Notes: generated by a model not told the origin, from the letters alone. A stretch of DNA of 64,000 bases from Nitrobacter winogradskyi (GCF_006539545.1 NZ_BJNF01000027.1:1-64000); one strand, 5' to 3'. Positions 38,854 through 48,140 are shown, counted from the stretch's first letter. Numbers and translations: made by a program.

Positions 38854-39087
38854 GTGAGCGACACCCGCGATGCCAATGGCCGAGCCGGGCCGCAACGATT
38901 CTCCCGCGCATCGACGCGCTCGCTTGCGCAAACGTCATCCCGTCTTGCCCATTGGCCGCCGCCGTTCCGCGGCACAGCCACGAAGCCGAAGATCGTCCGC
39001 CATAAGCCGGATGAGAAACCACAGCGGGCAAAGCCTCGCGGCTGGCGCCTCACGCGGGCCATGTTCTCCGAATTCGAGGAAGAATGA
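38854..39087 (+). CDS. Small basic protein of unknown function
   Basis: A possible 77-residue protein starting at a GTG (38854) after a GGAGG-rich leader: VSDTRDANGRAGPQRFSRAS through KPKIVRHKPDEKPQRAKPRG to WRLTRAMFSEFEEE. It is Arg/Pro/Lys-rich and ends in an acidic helix. The clear ribosome site and chromosomal codon use favour it, but no relative is recognised and it could be a chance frame. Confidence 0.4.
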   Translation: MSDTRDANGRAGPQRFSRASTRSLAQTSSRLAHWPPPFRGTATKPKIVRHKPDEKPQRAKPRGWRLTRAMFSEFEEE

Positions 39088-39114
39088 ATCTTCGGCTCGC
39101 CTCGGCCTCCTTCT

Positions 39115-40512
39115 TCAACCGGTCTTCTGTTTCCTGGCGAGCAGCTTCATCTCTCGGAATCTCTTTGCCCAGCCCTCGCGCAGGGTTTGCTGGCCCCGGC
39201 CGACCGCGAGCGCGTCATCAGGCACGTTTTTGGTGACGACCGAACCCGATCCTATGTAAGCCCCGGCGCCGATCCTGAGCGGCGCGACCAGTGAGGAGTT
39301 GGAGCCGACGAACGCCCCCTCGCCGATCTCGGTGCGGTGCTTGTTGAAGCCGTCATAGTTGCAGGTGATGGTGCCCGCGCCGATGTTGGCGTTGGCCCCC
39401 ACATGGGCATCGCCGATATAGGTCAGATGATTGACCTTGGCGCCGGCTTCGAGAACGGCGGCCTTGGTCTCGACGAAATTCCCGATCCGCGCGCCCTCGC
39501 CCACCGACGTTCCCGGCCGCAGCCGGGCATAGGGGCCGACGGAGGCGTTCCTGCCGATTGATGCCTGTACCAGGTGAGAGAATGCGTGAATTACCGCGCC
39601 GTCGGCGATCGTCACGCCCTGCCCGATGATGACGTAGGGCTCGATGGTCACGTCCTTGCCGAATGAGGTATCGGCGGAAAGAAAGACCGTTTCGGGGGCC
39701 ACCATGGTCACGCCGGCGTCGAGCGCAGCCTTGCGCAGCCGCGCCTGCATGACCTGTTCGGCCTCGGCCAGTTGAGCCTTGGTGTTGATGCCGCGCACTT
39801 CGTCCTCGCCGGTTTCGATCACCGCCGCCGTCAGACCCATATCTCCGACGATGCCGACGGCGTCGGTGAGATAGTATTCGCCCTTGCTGTTGGTGTTGCC
39901 GATCTTTTCAATGATCCGCAGCGCCGTCCTGCCGTCGAAGGCCATGACGCCGGCGTTGCAAAGCGTCATGCGGCGTTCGTCGGGGCTGGCGTCCGCGTCC
40001 TCGCGGATCGCTGTAAGCCGGCCATCGGTCACGATCAGCCTGCCGTACCCCGCAGGATCGTGGGCATGAAAGCCGAGCACGGCCAGAGACGCACCCGCCC
40101 GCAACGGCGCCCGCATCCTCGCGAACGTATCGGCCGAGATCAGCGGCGTGTCGCCGAAAGCGATCAGCAGATCGTCGGCGCCGCGGATGATGGCCTCCTT
40201 CGCCGCGAGGACAGCGTGCGCCGTTCCCAGGCGCTCGTCCTGGACGAACGTCATGACGTCCGGCCGCACCCGCCTCGCTTCATCCGCCACAGCCTGATGG
40301 CCGGGACCAACGACAACCGCCAGCGACGTCCCGGCACCGCCCGGCGCGGCCGCCAGCACATGAGACAACAGCGTCTGTCCTCCCACCGGATGCAACACTT
40401 TAGGCAGCGAGGAGCGCATCCGTGTCCCCTCACCCGCGGCCAGCACGATGGTCAGACAATTCCGGCCGCTCATTCGAATCCCCGTGGTTGGCGCATCAAA
40501 CGTCGCCGTCAT
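39115..40512 (-). CDS. glmU: Bifunctional GlcNAc-1-phosphate uridyltransferase/GlcN-1-phosphate acetyltransferase
   Basis: Makes UDP-GlcNAc for peptidoglycan and LPS, 465 residues. The N-terminal pyrophosphorylase has [21 protein letters not shown] (about 22-42); the C-terminal left-handed beta-helix shows hexapeptide repeats with [51 protein letters not shown] and [19 protein letters not shown]. An ATG at 40473 ([11 protein letters not shown]) is an alternative start; the longer form is kept because related GlmU proteins carry a similar short extension. Confidence 0.96.
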   Translation of the reverse strand: MTATFDAPTTGIRMSGRNCLTIVLAAGEGTRMRSSLPKVLHPVGGQTLLSHVLAAAPGGAGTSLAVVVGPGHQAVADEARRVRPDVMTFVQDERLGTAHAVLAAKEAIIRGADDLLIAFGDTPLISADTFARMRAPLRAGASLAVLGFHAHDPAGYGRLIVTDGRLTAIREDADASPDERRMTLCNAGVMAFDGRTALRIIEKIGNTNSKGEYYLTDAVGIVGDMGLTAAVIETGEDEVRGINTKAQLAEAEQVMQARLRKAALDAGVTMVAPETVFLSADTSFGKDVTIEPYVIIGQGVTIADGAVIHAFSHLVQASIGRNASVGPYARLRPGTSVGEGARIGNFVETKAAVLEAGAKVNHLTYIGDAHVGANANIGAGTITCNYDGFNKHRTEIGEGAFVGSNSSLVAPLRIGAGAYIGSGSVVTKNVPDDALAVGRGQQTLREGWAKRFREMKLLARKQKTG

Positions 40513-40617
40513 TAATCTTTTTTCTCGAAACTGAAAACCGACCGGCTTCCCTGAGATCAGGCGGGTTTCCTGCTAACATTCCGCCATGATTCGGAACGGG
40601 GGTCCGGCATCATCATT

Positions 40618-41883
40618 ATGGCGAAGAATCAGAACGGCTTAGCCGAAAGCGCAGGGGCCGATGAAAGCAGCGGCCGGCCGGGCGGCTTTCTTGCCGACGA
40701 GGACGGATTCGACCGCCGCACCATATGGCGGCTCGGATCCTGGGGCGTCGGGTCCATCGGAGCCGTCATCGTCGCCCTCCTGGTATACAATTCCGGAGCC
40801 GCTCTCCGGTCCCGGCCGCTCGCCGGCGCCGATCTCGCAAAGCCATCGCCGCAGCTGGAGATCGCGCAGGCGGCCGAGAGGAAAATCGAACGCCTTTCGT
40901 CCGCCATCGACACGTTGAACAGCGATCGCGACCGGCTGTTCGCCCGTCTCGCCGCACTCGAGCAGGGTTTCGAATCCGTCACCGGCTCCATAAGCCGGAA
41001 CGCGTCACAGACCAACGCTATGGCAACGACGACCTCGACGCCGGCGGCCAGTGAGCCCGCTCCGGTCCGAGAGCCTGACTCACCGGGCCCAGACGCCTCG
41101 ACAGCCGCAAATGCGTCCACCGATGCGCCGCTCGCCGCACCGGCCGCTTTCATCACCGCTGCCACAGCGGCAGCGGTGAAGCCTCCGATCGCCGCTTCTT
41201 CTCCCGTAGCTGCATCACCGCCCGCGATAGCCGCACATGATCCGCCCGCAACAATACCTGGCGGACAGAGTGAAACGGCCACGCTCGGGACCACGAAATC
41301 CGAACCCGGGAAAACCCTTCACCATCACAAGGAGGCGCAGATCGTTGCCGCATCCATTCCCCCGATCGCTGATGCGCCGCAACCACCTCTCCCCGCTCAG
41401 GCATCGTCCCCTGAAACGGTGAAAGACATGAGCCCCGTCCCGGTGCCGCGCACCGAGTTCGGCGTCGATCTGGGAAGCGCCGTTTCGATCAAAGGATTGC
41501 GAACGCTCTGGCAAAGCCTTCTGAAATCAGAGCCGAAGGAATTGACGTCGCTGCATCCGATCATCGTGCTGAAAGAAAACGGCAACAGCATTCAGATGCG
41601 TCTGGTCGCCGGGCCGCTCACCGATGCGGCAACTGCCGCCAGGATCTGCGCGGTGCTGTCCGAGAACGGCCGAACCTGCGGCACCACCGTCTTCGACGGC
41701 CAGCGCCTCGCCATGAACGAAGACGGCAAGGACAGCGCCGTTACCCCCGCGACAAAAAAGCCGAAAATAGCGCCTGCGTCGCGACGTCGGCCTGCCCGGA
41801 AATCGACGCGAGTCGAGGAGCCGGCACAGCCACCACCTCCTCCTCCGAAGCCGGCAGCATTCAGCCCGTTCTTTTCACGCTGA
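40618..41883 (+). CDS. Membrane-anchored protein with coiled coil and SPOR-like C-terminal region
   Basis: A 421-residue protein. A cytoplasmic N terminus leads to one TM helix (about 43-62), a coiled coil (about 75-115, EIAQAAERKIERLSSAIDTLNSDRDRLFARLAALEQGF), a long Ala/Pro/Thr-rich linker, then about 285-365 with a SPOR-like pattern (SIKGLRTLWQSLLKSEPKELTSLHPIIVLKENGNSIQMRLVAGPLTDAATAARICAVL). It ends in a basic Pro-rich tail. SPOR domains bind denuded septal glycan, so a role at the division site is possible. It is divergent from glmU. Confidence 0.7.
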   Translation: MAKNQNGLAESAGADESSGRPGGFLADEDGFDRRTIWRLGSWGVGSIGAVIVALLVYNSGAALRSRPLAGADLAKPSPQLEIAQAAERKIERLSSAIDTLNSDRDRLFARLAALEQGFESVTGSISRNASQTNAMATTTSTPAASEPAPVREPDSPGPDASTAANASTDAPLAAPAAFITAATAAAVKPPIAASSPVAASPPAIAAHDPPATIPGGQSETATLGTTKSEPGKTLHHHKEAQIVAASIPPIADAPQPPLPAQASSPETVKDMSPVPVPRTEFGVDLGSAVSIKGLRTLWQSLLKSEPKELTSLHPIIVLKENGNSIQMRLVAGPLTDAATAARICAVLSENGRTCGTTVFDGQRLAMNEDGKDSAVTPATKKPKIAPASRRRPARKSTRVEEPAQPPPPPPKPAAFSPFFSR

Positions 41884-41946
41884 CTCCATCCGGCGGGGGC
41901 CGGATTCCGGGTTGTCCGCTCTACCGATCCGGATCATATTCACGCA

Positions 41947-42327
41947 ATGAAAAAAGACCCGTTCCGACTGACGCCTTATCAGGTGCAATGGTTGCTGATC
42001 GTGGGATTCCTGAGCGTCGGTTATGCGCTCTATCTTCGCTATCTCGCGATTGAACTATCGACGGTATCACTGGCGTGCGACTCCGGCCTGCAAACCATGC
42101 TGTGTCGGGGCCGGAGCATCGCCACCTACCTGTTTCGCAATCAGGTCTTCGGAATTGCGGCGCTGGTCGTCGCGGTGCTGCATGTGATGCGGCCCTCGAT
42201 CGTGCTTCTGACTGCGGGGTTGAGCGCCGCCGGCTTTGGAATCGTCCTCTACAATGCCGGTCTTTCGGGCCTCGCGATCGGCCTGCTTATCCTTGGGTTT
42301 GCGCGGCCCGCGCCCGCCACAGCGTGA
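41947..42327 (+). CDS. Small four-helix membrane protein of unknown function
   Basis: 126 residues, four predicted TM helices (about 13-33, 65-80, 85-100, 103-122), with two cysteines flanking a short loop (LACDSGLQTMLCRG). The helix-loop-cysteine arrangement vaguely recalls thiol-redox membrane proteins, but no catalytic CxxC is present. Its 3' end overlaps the convergent ndvC-type gene by 41 bases, so the two transcripts oppose each other. Confidence 0.7.
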   Translation: MKKDPFRLTPYQVQWLLIVGFLSVGYALYLRYLAIELSTVSLACDSGLQTMLCRGRSIATYLFRNQVFGIAALVVAVLHVMRPSIVLLTAGLSAAGFGIVLYNAGLSGLAIGLLILGFARPAPATA

Positions 42328-43903
42328 TCCCGAGCATGGCGTACACCACACAGGTCCAGAGCGACTGCCAGTTCTTCGGGCCTTCGTTAAATCCGATATA
42401 GACCGCCGCGATTATCAGCAGACCGGCAAAAGCCGATTCCGCGATGGGGCGAATGCCGGTGAGCGGACGATTGAGCCATGCCAGCGCCCAGCACGGCGCC
42501 ACGGCCATTGACAACGCGGCGAAGGGAAAATCCCGGTACCGTGGATCGAAGACGAAGCCGAGCGCCGTCTCCGCCGCGATCAAGGTGGTCACGAGCAGCG
42601 TTATCCCCAGCATCACGGTCAACACCGAGCCGGTGCGACCCGGGCGCGGACCTATCAATTCGACGAATGTCGGCAGCGCGCGTCCCGACATCAGGGCGTT
42701 CGCACCCAGCAGCGGAGCGATGACCCCCGCCGCCAGCAGCACCCCCCAGCGCAGCGAGTTGCCGAGCCCGTAGCTCTCGTAACACAGCTTGTCCGCGGCC
42801 ACTCCGAGCAGGATTCCCGCCGTCGTCGCCGAGATCGCCACCGCAATCCAGGACATCCACCGCGGTTTCCAGGGCTTCCGCCGCAACGTCAGCATGGCGA
42901 CCCCGAAGACAAGGACGCATAAGCCCATCCCGGCGCCCATCTGGATCTTCCAGAGCGGGAAATTGCGGACGGGTTCTCCGGCCGGATATTTCAGATCGCG
43001 CGGATCAGCCTCGATCAGGCCCCAGTTGCCGCCGACCGTACCTTCGAGCTGGCGCTTCCAGGGCTGGTCATAGGCCTCGATCAGGTTGACGCGGAATTTC
43101 TCGCGTTTCGCCATGTCGAGAATTTCGGACACCACACGCGCCTGATTGGCGCGAGATGGCAGCGCGCCTTCCCGCATCCGGCCGGCGCTCGGCCATCCGG
43201 TCTCGCCGATCAGGATCTCCTTGGCGGGAAACGACGCCGCGACCTGCTTGCGGATGGCGCCGACATGCGCGGCGGCGTTACGTGAGCGAACAGGAATATC
43301 CTCCCAGTAGGGAAGGATATGGATGGTGACGAAATCGACCGCGTCATAGACTTCGCGGTTGCGCAGCCAGTATTCCCAGACGTCCGCGTAGGTCACCGGC
43401 ACCTTCACCTGCGACTTCACCAGCCGGATGTTCGCCGCGAGATCGGAGGCGGTCATTTCCCCGCGCAGCAAAACCTCGTTACCGACGACGAGCGCGGTGA
43501 TGACGTTGGGATATTCCTTCGCAAGACCGATCGCGACATTGATCTGGGCCAGATTTTTCAACCGGTTGTTGCCAAGCCAGATGCCCTGGATGACCTTGAG
43601 GCCAACCTTCTCGGCGAGAGCGGGCAGCCGGTCGAGGCCGTTCTCGATCGAGTAGGTCCTGACGCAATTCGAGATCTTCGCCAGCTGGGCAAGATCTTCG
43701 GCAATCTGCTCGGGCGCGATCTCGATCGTGGCGACCAGCGGGGTCTGTTGCCCCCGGAACGGTGCATAGGACACGCATTCCAGCTTCGCCGCCGGATCGA
43801 TCGGAGCCCGCGCAAGCCGGATCGGCGCGCCGAGCCACCACCATGCTGCCGCGATCAGACCTAGCGAAATGATGAGAAGCGCCAGTGGCGTGCGAAATGA
43901 AAT
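42287..43903 (-). CDS. ndvC: GH17-type membrane protein of beta-1,3/1,6-glucan synthesis (NdvC-like), apparent ATT start
   Basis: An N-terminal membrane anchor (LALLIISLGLIAAAWWWLG) precedes a GH17 domain with acid/base Glu143 in VGNEVLLRG and nucleophile Glu234 in LIGETGWPSAG; the C-terminal half has about eight TM helices. Bradyrhizobium NdvC, of similar size, is implicated in adding beta-1,6 linkages to cyclic glucans. No ATG, GTG or TTG precedes the anchor: the frame begins after a TAG (43919-43921), and the only codon at the right distance from GGAGG (43913-43917) is ATT at 43903. The first normal start, GTG at 43774, would drop the anchor and part of the domain. Confidence 0.82.
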   Translation of the reverse strand: MSFRTPLALLIISLGLIAAAWWWLGAPIRLARAPIDPAAKLECVSYAPFRGQQTPLVATIEIAPEQIAEDLAQLAKISNCVRTYSIENGLDRLPALAEKVGLKVIQGIWLGNNRLKNLAQINVAIGLAKEYPNVITALVVGNEVLLRGEMTASDLAANIRLVKSQVKVPVTYADVWEYWLRNREVYDAVDFVTIHILPYWEDIPVRSRNAAAHVGAIRKQVAASFPAKEILIGETGWPSAGRMREGALPSRANQARVVSEILDMAKREKFRVNLIEAYDQPWKRQLEGTVGGNWGLIEADPRDLKYPAGEPVRNFPLWKIQMGAGMGLCVLVFGVAMLTLRRKPWKPRWMSWIAVAISATTAGILLGVAADKLCYESYGLGNSLRWGVLLAAGVIAPLLGANALMSGRALPTFVELIGPRPGRTGSVLTVMLGITLLVTTLIAAETALGFVFDPRYRDFPFAALSMAVAPCWALAWLNRPLTGIRPIAESAFAGLLIIAAVYIGFNEGPKNWQSLWTCVVYAMLGITLWRARAAQTQG

Positions 43904-43928
43904 CGGCCCTATCCTCCACTAGAACATT

Positions 43929-44022
43929 TTTGCTTCTGATCAATCAAAAGCAAAGCTCCAGATTGTTGTTTTAAGACGTTTTCTTCACGCGAACCGGCAC
44001 CCGCTTCGCTCGCGAACGCGAG
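43929..44022. repeat. A-type intergenic palindromic repeat, inverted
   Basis: TTGCTTCTGATCAATCAAAAGCAA forms the hairpin, followed by GACGTTTTCTTCACGCGAACC, GGCACCCGCTTCGCTCGCG and AACGCGAG. It sits only about 25 bases upstream of the ATT start of the ndvC-like gene, in the promoter region. The rest of the gap to 44331 has no ORF. Confidence 0.8.
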
Positions 44023-44331
44023 AGAGTCGTCCGATTAGCTTGTCGGGACCGTCCTGCCAAGAGCCGCGACCGGGCCACCACAATCATCGGGCCACGTTTG
44101 TCCCTGATGCGATCAAACCTCTCATCTGCTGGACAAAATTCAGAATCTCCGTCATTTGGAAATCTTTGCGGACGAATTTGACATTCGCAATCTGCTTGCG
44201 CGATCTGCCTGGCGACACCTCGCGAGAGCGAATGATCAGAATCACGCGACCAGGGCGCCTCGCCGCATTGGGGACTAATTTGCCCGTCATTGCGGGCAAG
44301 TGGTGCGGCGGGCAAGAGTCGGGGGACTTTC

Positions 44332-44907
44332 ATGCGTCGAATACTGTTTGGATTCGAGAAAGCGTTGTGGCGTGGCCTTGCCGTTCCAGGCTTCGCCTTG
44401 CTGTTCGGTATCGGCGGAGCGATCGCGCAAAGCGGTGATCTGCGAGCCCAGGATCAAAACAAGCCGGCGACGGAGAACGGGACAAACGGGGCTGACGGGG
44501 CCAAGGACAGCCAGCGTAAAACCGACGAGTTCGTCGAAGCCGCCCGCGTCATCAACGGTCCAGCGGGAAATCCGGAATGCGTCTGGCTCGGCCGCCGCGT
44601 GGTTGTCCTGATGTGGCGCGACGACCTGGATACGGCCTTCCGTCATCTCGATCTCTATGATCGCTTCGGATGCCCCGGCGGTCACGTCCAGGCGGCGTTC
44701 CGTTGCCTGGTCCGGTTCGGACCCATCGACCCCAAGGCGCCCGATGCGCTGAGCGGTCGCGTTCATGCCTGCTGGATCAATCCGGACGCACAGCCGTCCG
44801 GGCAGGATGCCGCGACCTCCCCGCCGGCGGGTCACTCCACCCCTGCGCCCGCAACTCCGGCGCCGCCGCAGCCAGCGCCCGCTCCCGCCACCCCGAAGAA
44901 AAAGTAA
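44332..44907 (+). CDS. Small secreted protein of the beta-glucan locus (possible NdvD)
   Basis: A 191-residue protein with a signal peptide (MRRILFGFEKALWRGLAVPGF, cleavage near GGAIAQS). The mature part has a short conserved core (EFVEAARVINGPAGNPECVWLGRRVVVLMWRDDLDTAFRHLDLYDRFGCPGGHVQAAFRCLVR) with three cysteines, and a Pro/Ala tail. Relatives next to ndvB/ndvC are annotated as glucan-biosynthesis proteins, and B. japonicum has a third gene, ndvD, in this position; identity with it is inference. GGGGGAC precedes the ATG. Confidence 0.65.
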   Translation: MRRILFGFEKALWRGLAVPGFALLFGIGGAIAQSGDLRAQDQNKPATENGTNGADGAKDSQRKTDEFVEAARVINGPAGNPECVWLGRRVVVLMWRDDLDTAFRHLDLYDRFGCPGGHVQAAFRCLVRFGPIDPKAPDALSGRVHACWINPDAQPSGQDAATSPPAGHSTPAPATPAPPQPAPAPATPKKK

Positions 44908-45083
44908 ACGCCACTCCGCCAGAAACAGTTTCGATTTTTGGGATCACGCGGAACCGCCTTCAAAACGCCACGGCACCATACGAGTTGTTAATTATGTCGC
45001 AGAATTATGTCTGCTAATGTGTCGGTCGGGCCCAGGGGCAGGTCCGCGTTTCTGGCAGGCACGCCCCTTATGGTTTAGTCGCG

Positions 45084-47753
45084 ATGCGCGCCGTCGTCGC
45101 CGTTTTTCTATTTGTGTCCGCCGCGCATGCCGCGCTCTGGGGAGTTCTTCAGGACAAGCAGTCAGCACCCGACTTCAAGGGCGTTCTGACCAGCCTGTCC
45201 TACGCGCCCTTTGAAGGCGCCGCGCACCCGGACGTCGACAATATCCCGACTGTCGAGAAGATCCGGACCGACATGAAGGCGCTGGCGCCCCTGACCCGCG
45301 CCATCCGTCTGTATTCGTCGACCGGCGGCGTGGAGCTTGTGCCCCCCATCGCCAATGAGTTCGGCCTCAAGGTCATGGTCGGCGCGTGGATCGACAAGTT
45401 CGTCGAGCGCAACGAGCGCGAGATGCTCGCCGCCATCGATCTCGCGAAGCACAACGGCAACGTCAACGGAATCGTCGTCGGCAACGAAACGATCTATCGC
45501 GGCGATCAGAAGGTTTCGGATCTGATCAAGCTCATTCAGCGCGTAAAGGGCTCCGTGAATGTGCCTGTTACGACGGGTGAAATCTGGAACATCTGGCTGG
45601 AGCATCCTGAACTCGCATCATCGGTCGACTTCATCGCCGCGCACATCCTGCCCTATTGGGAAGGCTTTTCGAGCAAGCAGGCCGTCGATCAGGCCCTCAT
45701 CATCTATCAGAAATTGCGCGACGCCTTTCCCGGCAAGCGGATCGTGATCGCCGAGTTCGGCTGGCCGAGCGCCGGATATAACCTCCGGAACGCCGATCCC
45801 GGTTCTTTCCAGCAGGCGGTCACGCTCCGCAATTTTGTAACCAAGGCCCAATCGATCGGCATGGAATACAACATCGTCGAAGCCATCGACCAGCCTTGGA
45901 AGTTTTTCGAAGGCGGCGTGGGTCCCTACTGGGGTATCCTCAACGCGGATCGCGAGCCGAAGTTTTCGTGGACCGGTCCCGTCGTCAATGAAGCTTACTG
46001 GAAGCTTGCCGGCATCGCGCTTTTGATCGGTATCCTGCTATCCCTGCCTATCCTGCGACTTGTCCGTCCCACGCCGATGCAGACCCTGCTGCTGTCGGTT
46101 GCTGCCAACGGCGTCGGCGCCTGGGTCGCGACAGTCTTCGCCTATTGGACCACGCATTACTTCGTTTTCGGTTCGGCTCTCGCGCTGGCGCTCGGATTGA
46201 CCCTGCTTGTCCCGCTGATCCTGATCGCGATGGCGCGCATCGAGGAGATCGCGACCGTGGCGTTCGGCGAGCGCCCGCGGCGGTTGATTACCAGGGAGGC
46301 GGCGGCCGCTGCCCAGGCGGCCAGCGACGCGCCGCTGCCCAAGGTCTCGATTCACGTGCCCGCCTATTTCGAGCCGCCCGAGATGCTCAAGCAGACGCTC
46401 GACGCAGTCGCGCGCCTCGATTATCCGAATTTCGAATGCGTCGTGATCATCAACAACACGCCCGATCCCGCCTTCTGGCAACCCATTCAGGATCATTGCC
46501 GCGCGCTTGGCGAACGATTCAAGTTCATCAACGCCGAAAAGGTCGAGGGCTTCAAGGCGGGAGCGCTGCGTATCGCCATGGAGCGTACCGCCGCTGACGC
46601 CGAGATCATCGGTGTCATCGATGCCGACTATGTGGTGCAGCCCGACTGGTTGAAGGACCTGGTGCCGGCGTTCAACGATCCCAGCGTCGGCCTGGTTCAG
46701 GCGCCGCAGGATCACCGCGACGGCGACCGCTCGTTGATGCACTACATCATGAACGGAGAATATGCCGGCTTCTTCGATATCGGCATGGTCCAGCGCAACG
46801 AGACCAACGCGATCATCGTCCATGGCACGATGTGCCTGATCCGCCGCGCCGCGATGGATATGGCGGGCGGCTGGGCCGGAGACACGATTTGCGAGGACAC
46901 CGATCTCGGCCTTGCGATTGCCCAGCATGGCTGGGTCACACACTACACCAACACCCGTTACGGCTACGGCCTGCTCCCCGACACGTATGAAGCCTTCAAG
47001 AAGCAGCGACATCGCTGGGCCTATGGTGGCTTCCAGATCGTCAAGAAACACTGGCGCCGCTTTCTGCCGGGCGCGAGCCGCCTGTCGCCAGACCAGAAGC
47101 GCGAATTCACCCTGGGCTGGCTCAACTGGCTTGGCGCCGAAAGCCTCGGCGTCGTGGTTGCGATCCTGAACCTGATCTGGGTGCCGATCGTCGCCTTCGC
47201 CGACATCGCCATCCCCGACAAGATCCTGACATTGCCTATCATCGCCGCCTTCGTCGTGTCGCTGCTCCATTTTCTGGCGCTGTACCGCCTTCGCGTACCG
47301 ATAAGAACGGCGCAGATGCTGGGAGCGATGGTCGCAGCCATGTCCGTGCAGTGGACCGTGTCCCGTGCGGTGGCGCAGGGGCTCATCACGGAACACCTCG
47401 CCTTCGCACGGACATCGAAGGGCGGACTATCGCGAATGTCGATCGAGTTTCAGGCGTTCTGGGAGGCGGTGATCGGCATTCTCCTGCTGGTCGGAGCCGC
47501 GGTGCTGATCGCATCCAACCAGTACAAGGAAGTCACGGAGATCTACATCTTCGCCGGTGTGCTCGTGCTCCAGAGCCTGCCGTTCCTGTCGGCCGTCGCC
47601 ATCGCCATCCTTGAGATGTCGCGCATCAACCAGTTTTCATTCTGGCGCAATGCGCGTATCCGCAGCGCTGAGCTGATCGGGCTGCGGCCCGCTCCGATGA
47701 CAACAGGCACGTCGTCGCCCGTCGGCTCCGAGATTCAGCGCGAAACAACCTGA
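45084..47753 (+). CDS. ndvB: Beta-1,3-glucan synthase with fused GH17 and GT2 domains (NdvB-like)
   Basis: An 889-residue membrane enzyme with three parts. A GH17 domain (about 30-295) has Glu135 in VVGNETIYRG and Glu224 in VIAEFGWPSAG. TM helices follow (about 308-385). A processive GT2 domain (about 420-650) has D513-A-D515, the acceptor-side E604-D605 in TICEDTDLG and QRHRW at 641-645. Four or more TM helices end the protein. Bradyrhizobium NdvB, of the same size and layout, polymerises UDP-glucose into beta-1,3-glucan and is needed for effective nodulation and hypo-osmotic adaptation. The GH17 part probably acts as a transglycosylase or cyclase. Confidence 0.88.
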   Translation: MRAVVAVFLFVSAAHAALWGVLQDKQSAPDFKGVLTSLSYAPFEGAAHPDVDNIPTVEKIRTDMKALAPLTRAIRLYSSTGGVELVPPIANEFGLKVMVGAWIDKFVERNEREMLAAIDLAKHNGNVNGIVVGNETIYRGDQKVSDLIKLIQRVKGSVNVPVTTGEIWNIWLEHPELASSVDFIAAHILPYWEGFSSKQAVDQALIIYQKLRDAFPGKRIVIAEFGWPSAGYNLRNADPGSFQQAVTLRNFVTKAQSIGMEYNIVEAIDQPWKFFEGGVGPYWGILNADREPKFSWTGPVVNEAYWKLAGIALLIGILLSLPILRLVRPTPMQTLLLSVAANGVGAWVATVFAYWTTHYFVFGSALALALGLTLLVPLILIAMARIEEIATVAFGERPRRLITREAAAAAQAASDAPLPKVSIHVPAYFEPPEMLKQTLDAVARLDYPNFECVVIINNTPDPAFWQPIQDHCRALGERFKFINAEKVEGFKAGALRIAMERTAADAEIIGVIDADYVVQPDWLKDLVPAFNDPSVGLVQAPQDHRDGDRSLMHYIMNGEYAGFFDIGMVQRNETNAIIVHGTMCLIRRAAMDMAGGWAGDTICEDTDLGLAIAQHGWVTHYTNTRYGYGLLPDTYEAFKKQRHRWAYGGFQIVKKHWRRFLPGASRLSPDQKREFTLGWLNWLGAESLGVVVAILNLIWVPIVAFADIAIPDKILTLPIIAAFVVSLLHFLALYRLRVPIRTAQMLGAMVAAMSVQWTVSRAVAQGLITEHLAFARTSKGGLSRMSIEFQAFWEAVIGILLLVGAAVLIASNQYKEVTEIYIFAGVLVLQSLPFLSAVAIAILEMSRINQFSFWRNARIRSAELIGLRPAPMTTGTSSPVGSEIQRETT

Positions 47754-47800
47754 TCCCAGCCGCTATCCGTTATTCGCCAGGCTGCTGGAAAGTTTGTCGC

Positions 47801-47836
47801 TAGAGTCTGTTTCAACTGCGTTGAATCAGACTCTAG
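47801..47836. repeat. C-type palindrome (AGAGTCTG...CAGACTCT)
   Basis: TAGAGTCTGTTTCAACTGCG, TTGAATCAGACTCTAG forms a near-perfect palindrome of about 34 bases. A related, broken copy lies at 63795-63850, right of the integrated element. It may serve as the end hairpin of the ndvB transcript. Confidence 0.75.
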
Positions 47837-47901
47837 AGCGGGATGAGAAAAAGTGTGGTGCGGTTTTCCGCCCGCATCCCGCGTCTCAAAATATTGGAAT
47901 C

Positions 47902-47949
47902 GATCACGTTTATGGTTTTGGATCGATTCGATCCAAAACCATCGTGATC
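47902..47949. repeat. Long perfect hairpin
   Basis: ATGGTTTTGGATCG (47912-47925) and its exact complement CGATCCAAAACCAT (47929-47942) enclose a three-base loop; outside them GATCACG (47902-47908) pairs with CGTGATC (47943-47949). Such a stable structure without coding function is likely another intergenic repeat or a folded RNA end. Confidence 0.8.
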
Positions 47950-47967
47950 TAGCCTTAACTTTTGATC

Positions 47968-48040
47968 GAGCATGATCTTGTCCGAAAACCGGTTTCCACT
48001 TTGCGCTGGCGCGGCCCTTCGGGTCGGGATCATGCTCTAA
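47968..48040. repeat. B-type palindromic repeat
   Basis: Inverted copy of the B family: GAGCATGATCTTGTCCGAAA, ACCGGTTTCCACTTTGCGCT, GGCGCGGCCCTTCGGGTCGG, GATCATGCTC. The ends pair (GAGCATGATC/GATCATGCTC). Other copies are at 12862 and 63703; the latter pair flank the integrated element on both sides. Confidence 0.85.
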
Positions 48041-48100
48041 GGCTCGGATTCGGATGGGTAAACCCGTGATATAGGTCATCCTGCGCCGACACCGGCGCTA

Positions 48101-48129
48101 TTGACCGGCGCGGACTGGCCCCCTACACA
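48101..48129 (+). promoter_or_regulatory. Candidate promoter of tRNA-Lys
   Basis: TTGACC (48101-48106) and TACACA (48124-48129) are spaced by 17 bases. The expected transcript start is near 48136, five bases before the tRNA. Confidence 0.65.
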
Positions 48130-48140
48130 GCGCGGCATGT

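Noticed and set aside
41900-41917. ATCCGGC/GCCGGAT hairpin after the SPOR-like gene as terminator
   Set aside because: The stem is only seven base pairs and no T-run follows on either strand.
46038-47396. 452-codon open frame opposite ndvB
   Set aside because: Same effect of third-position GC bias; the composition is Arg/Asp/Gly-rich and the plus-strand GT2 motifs are intact.
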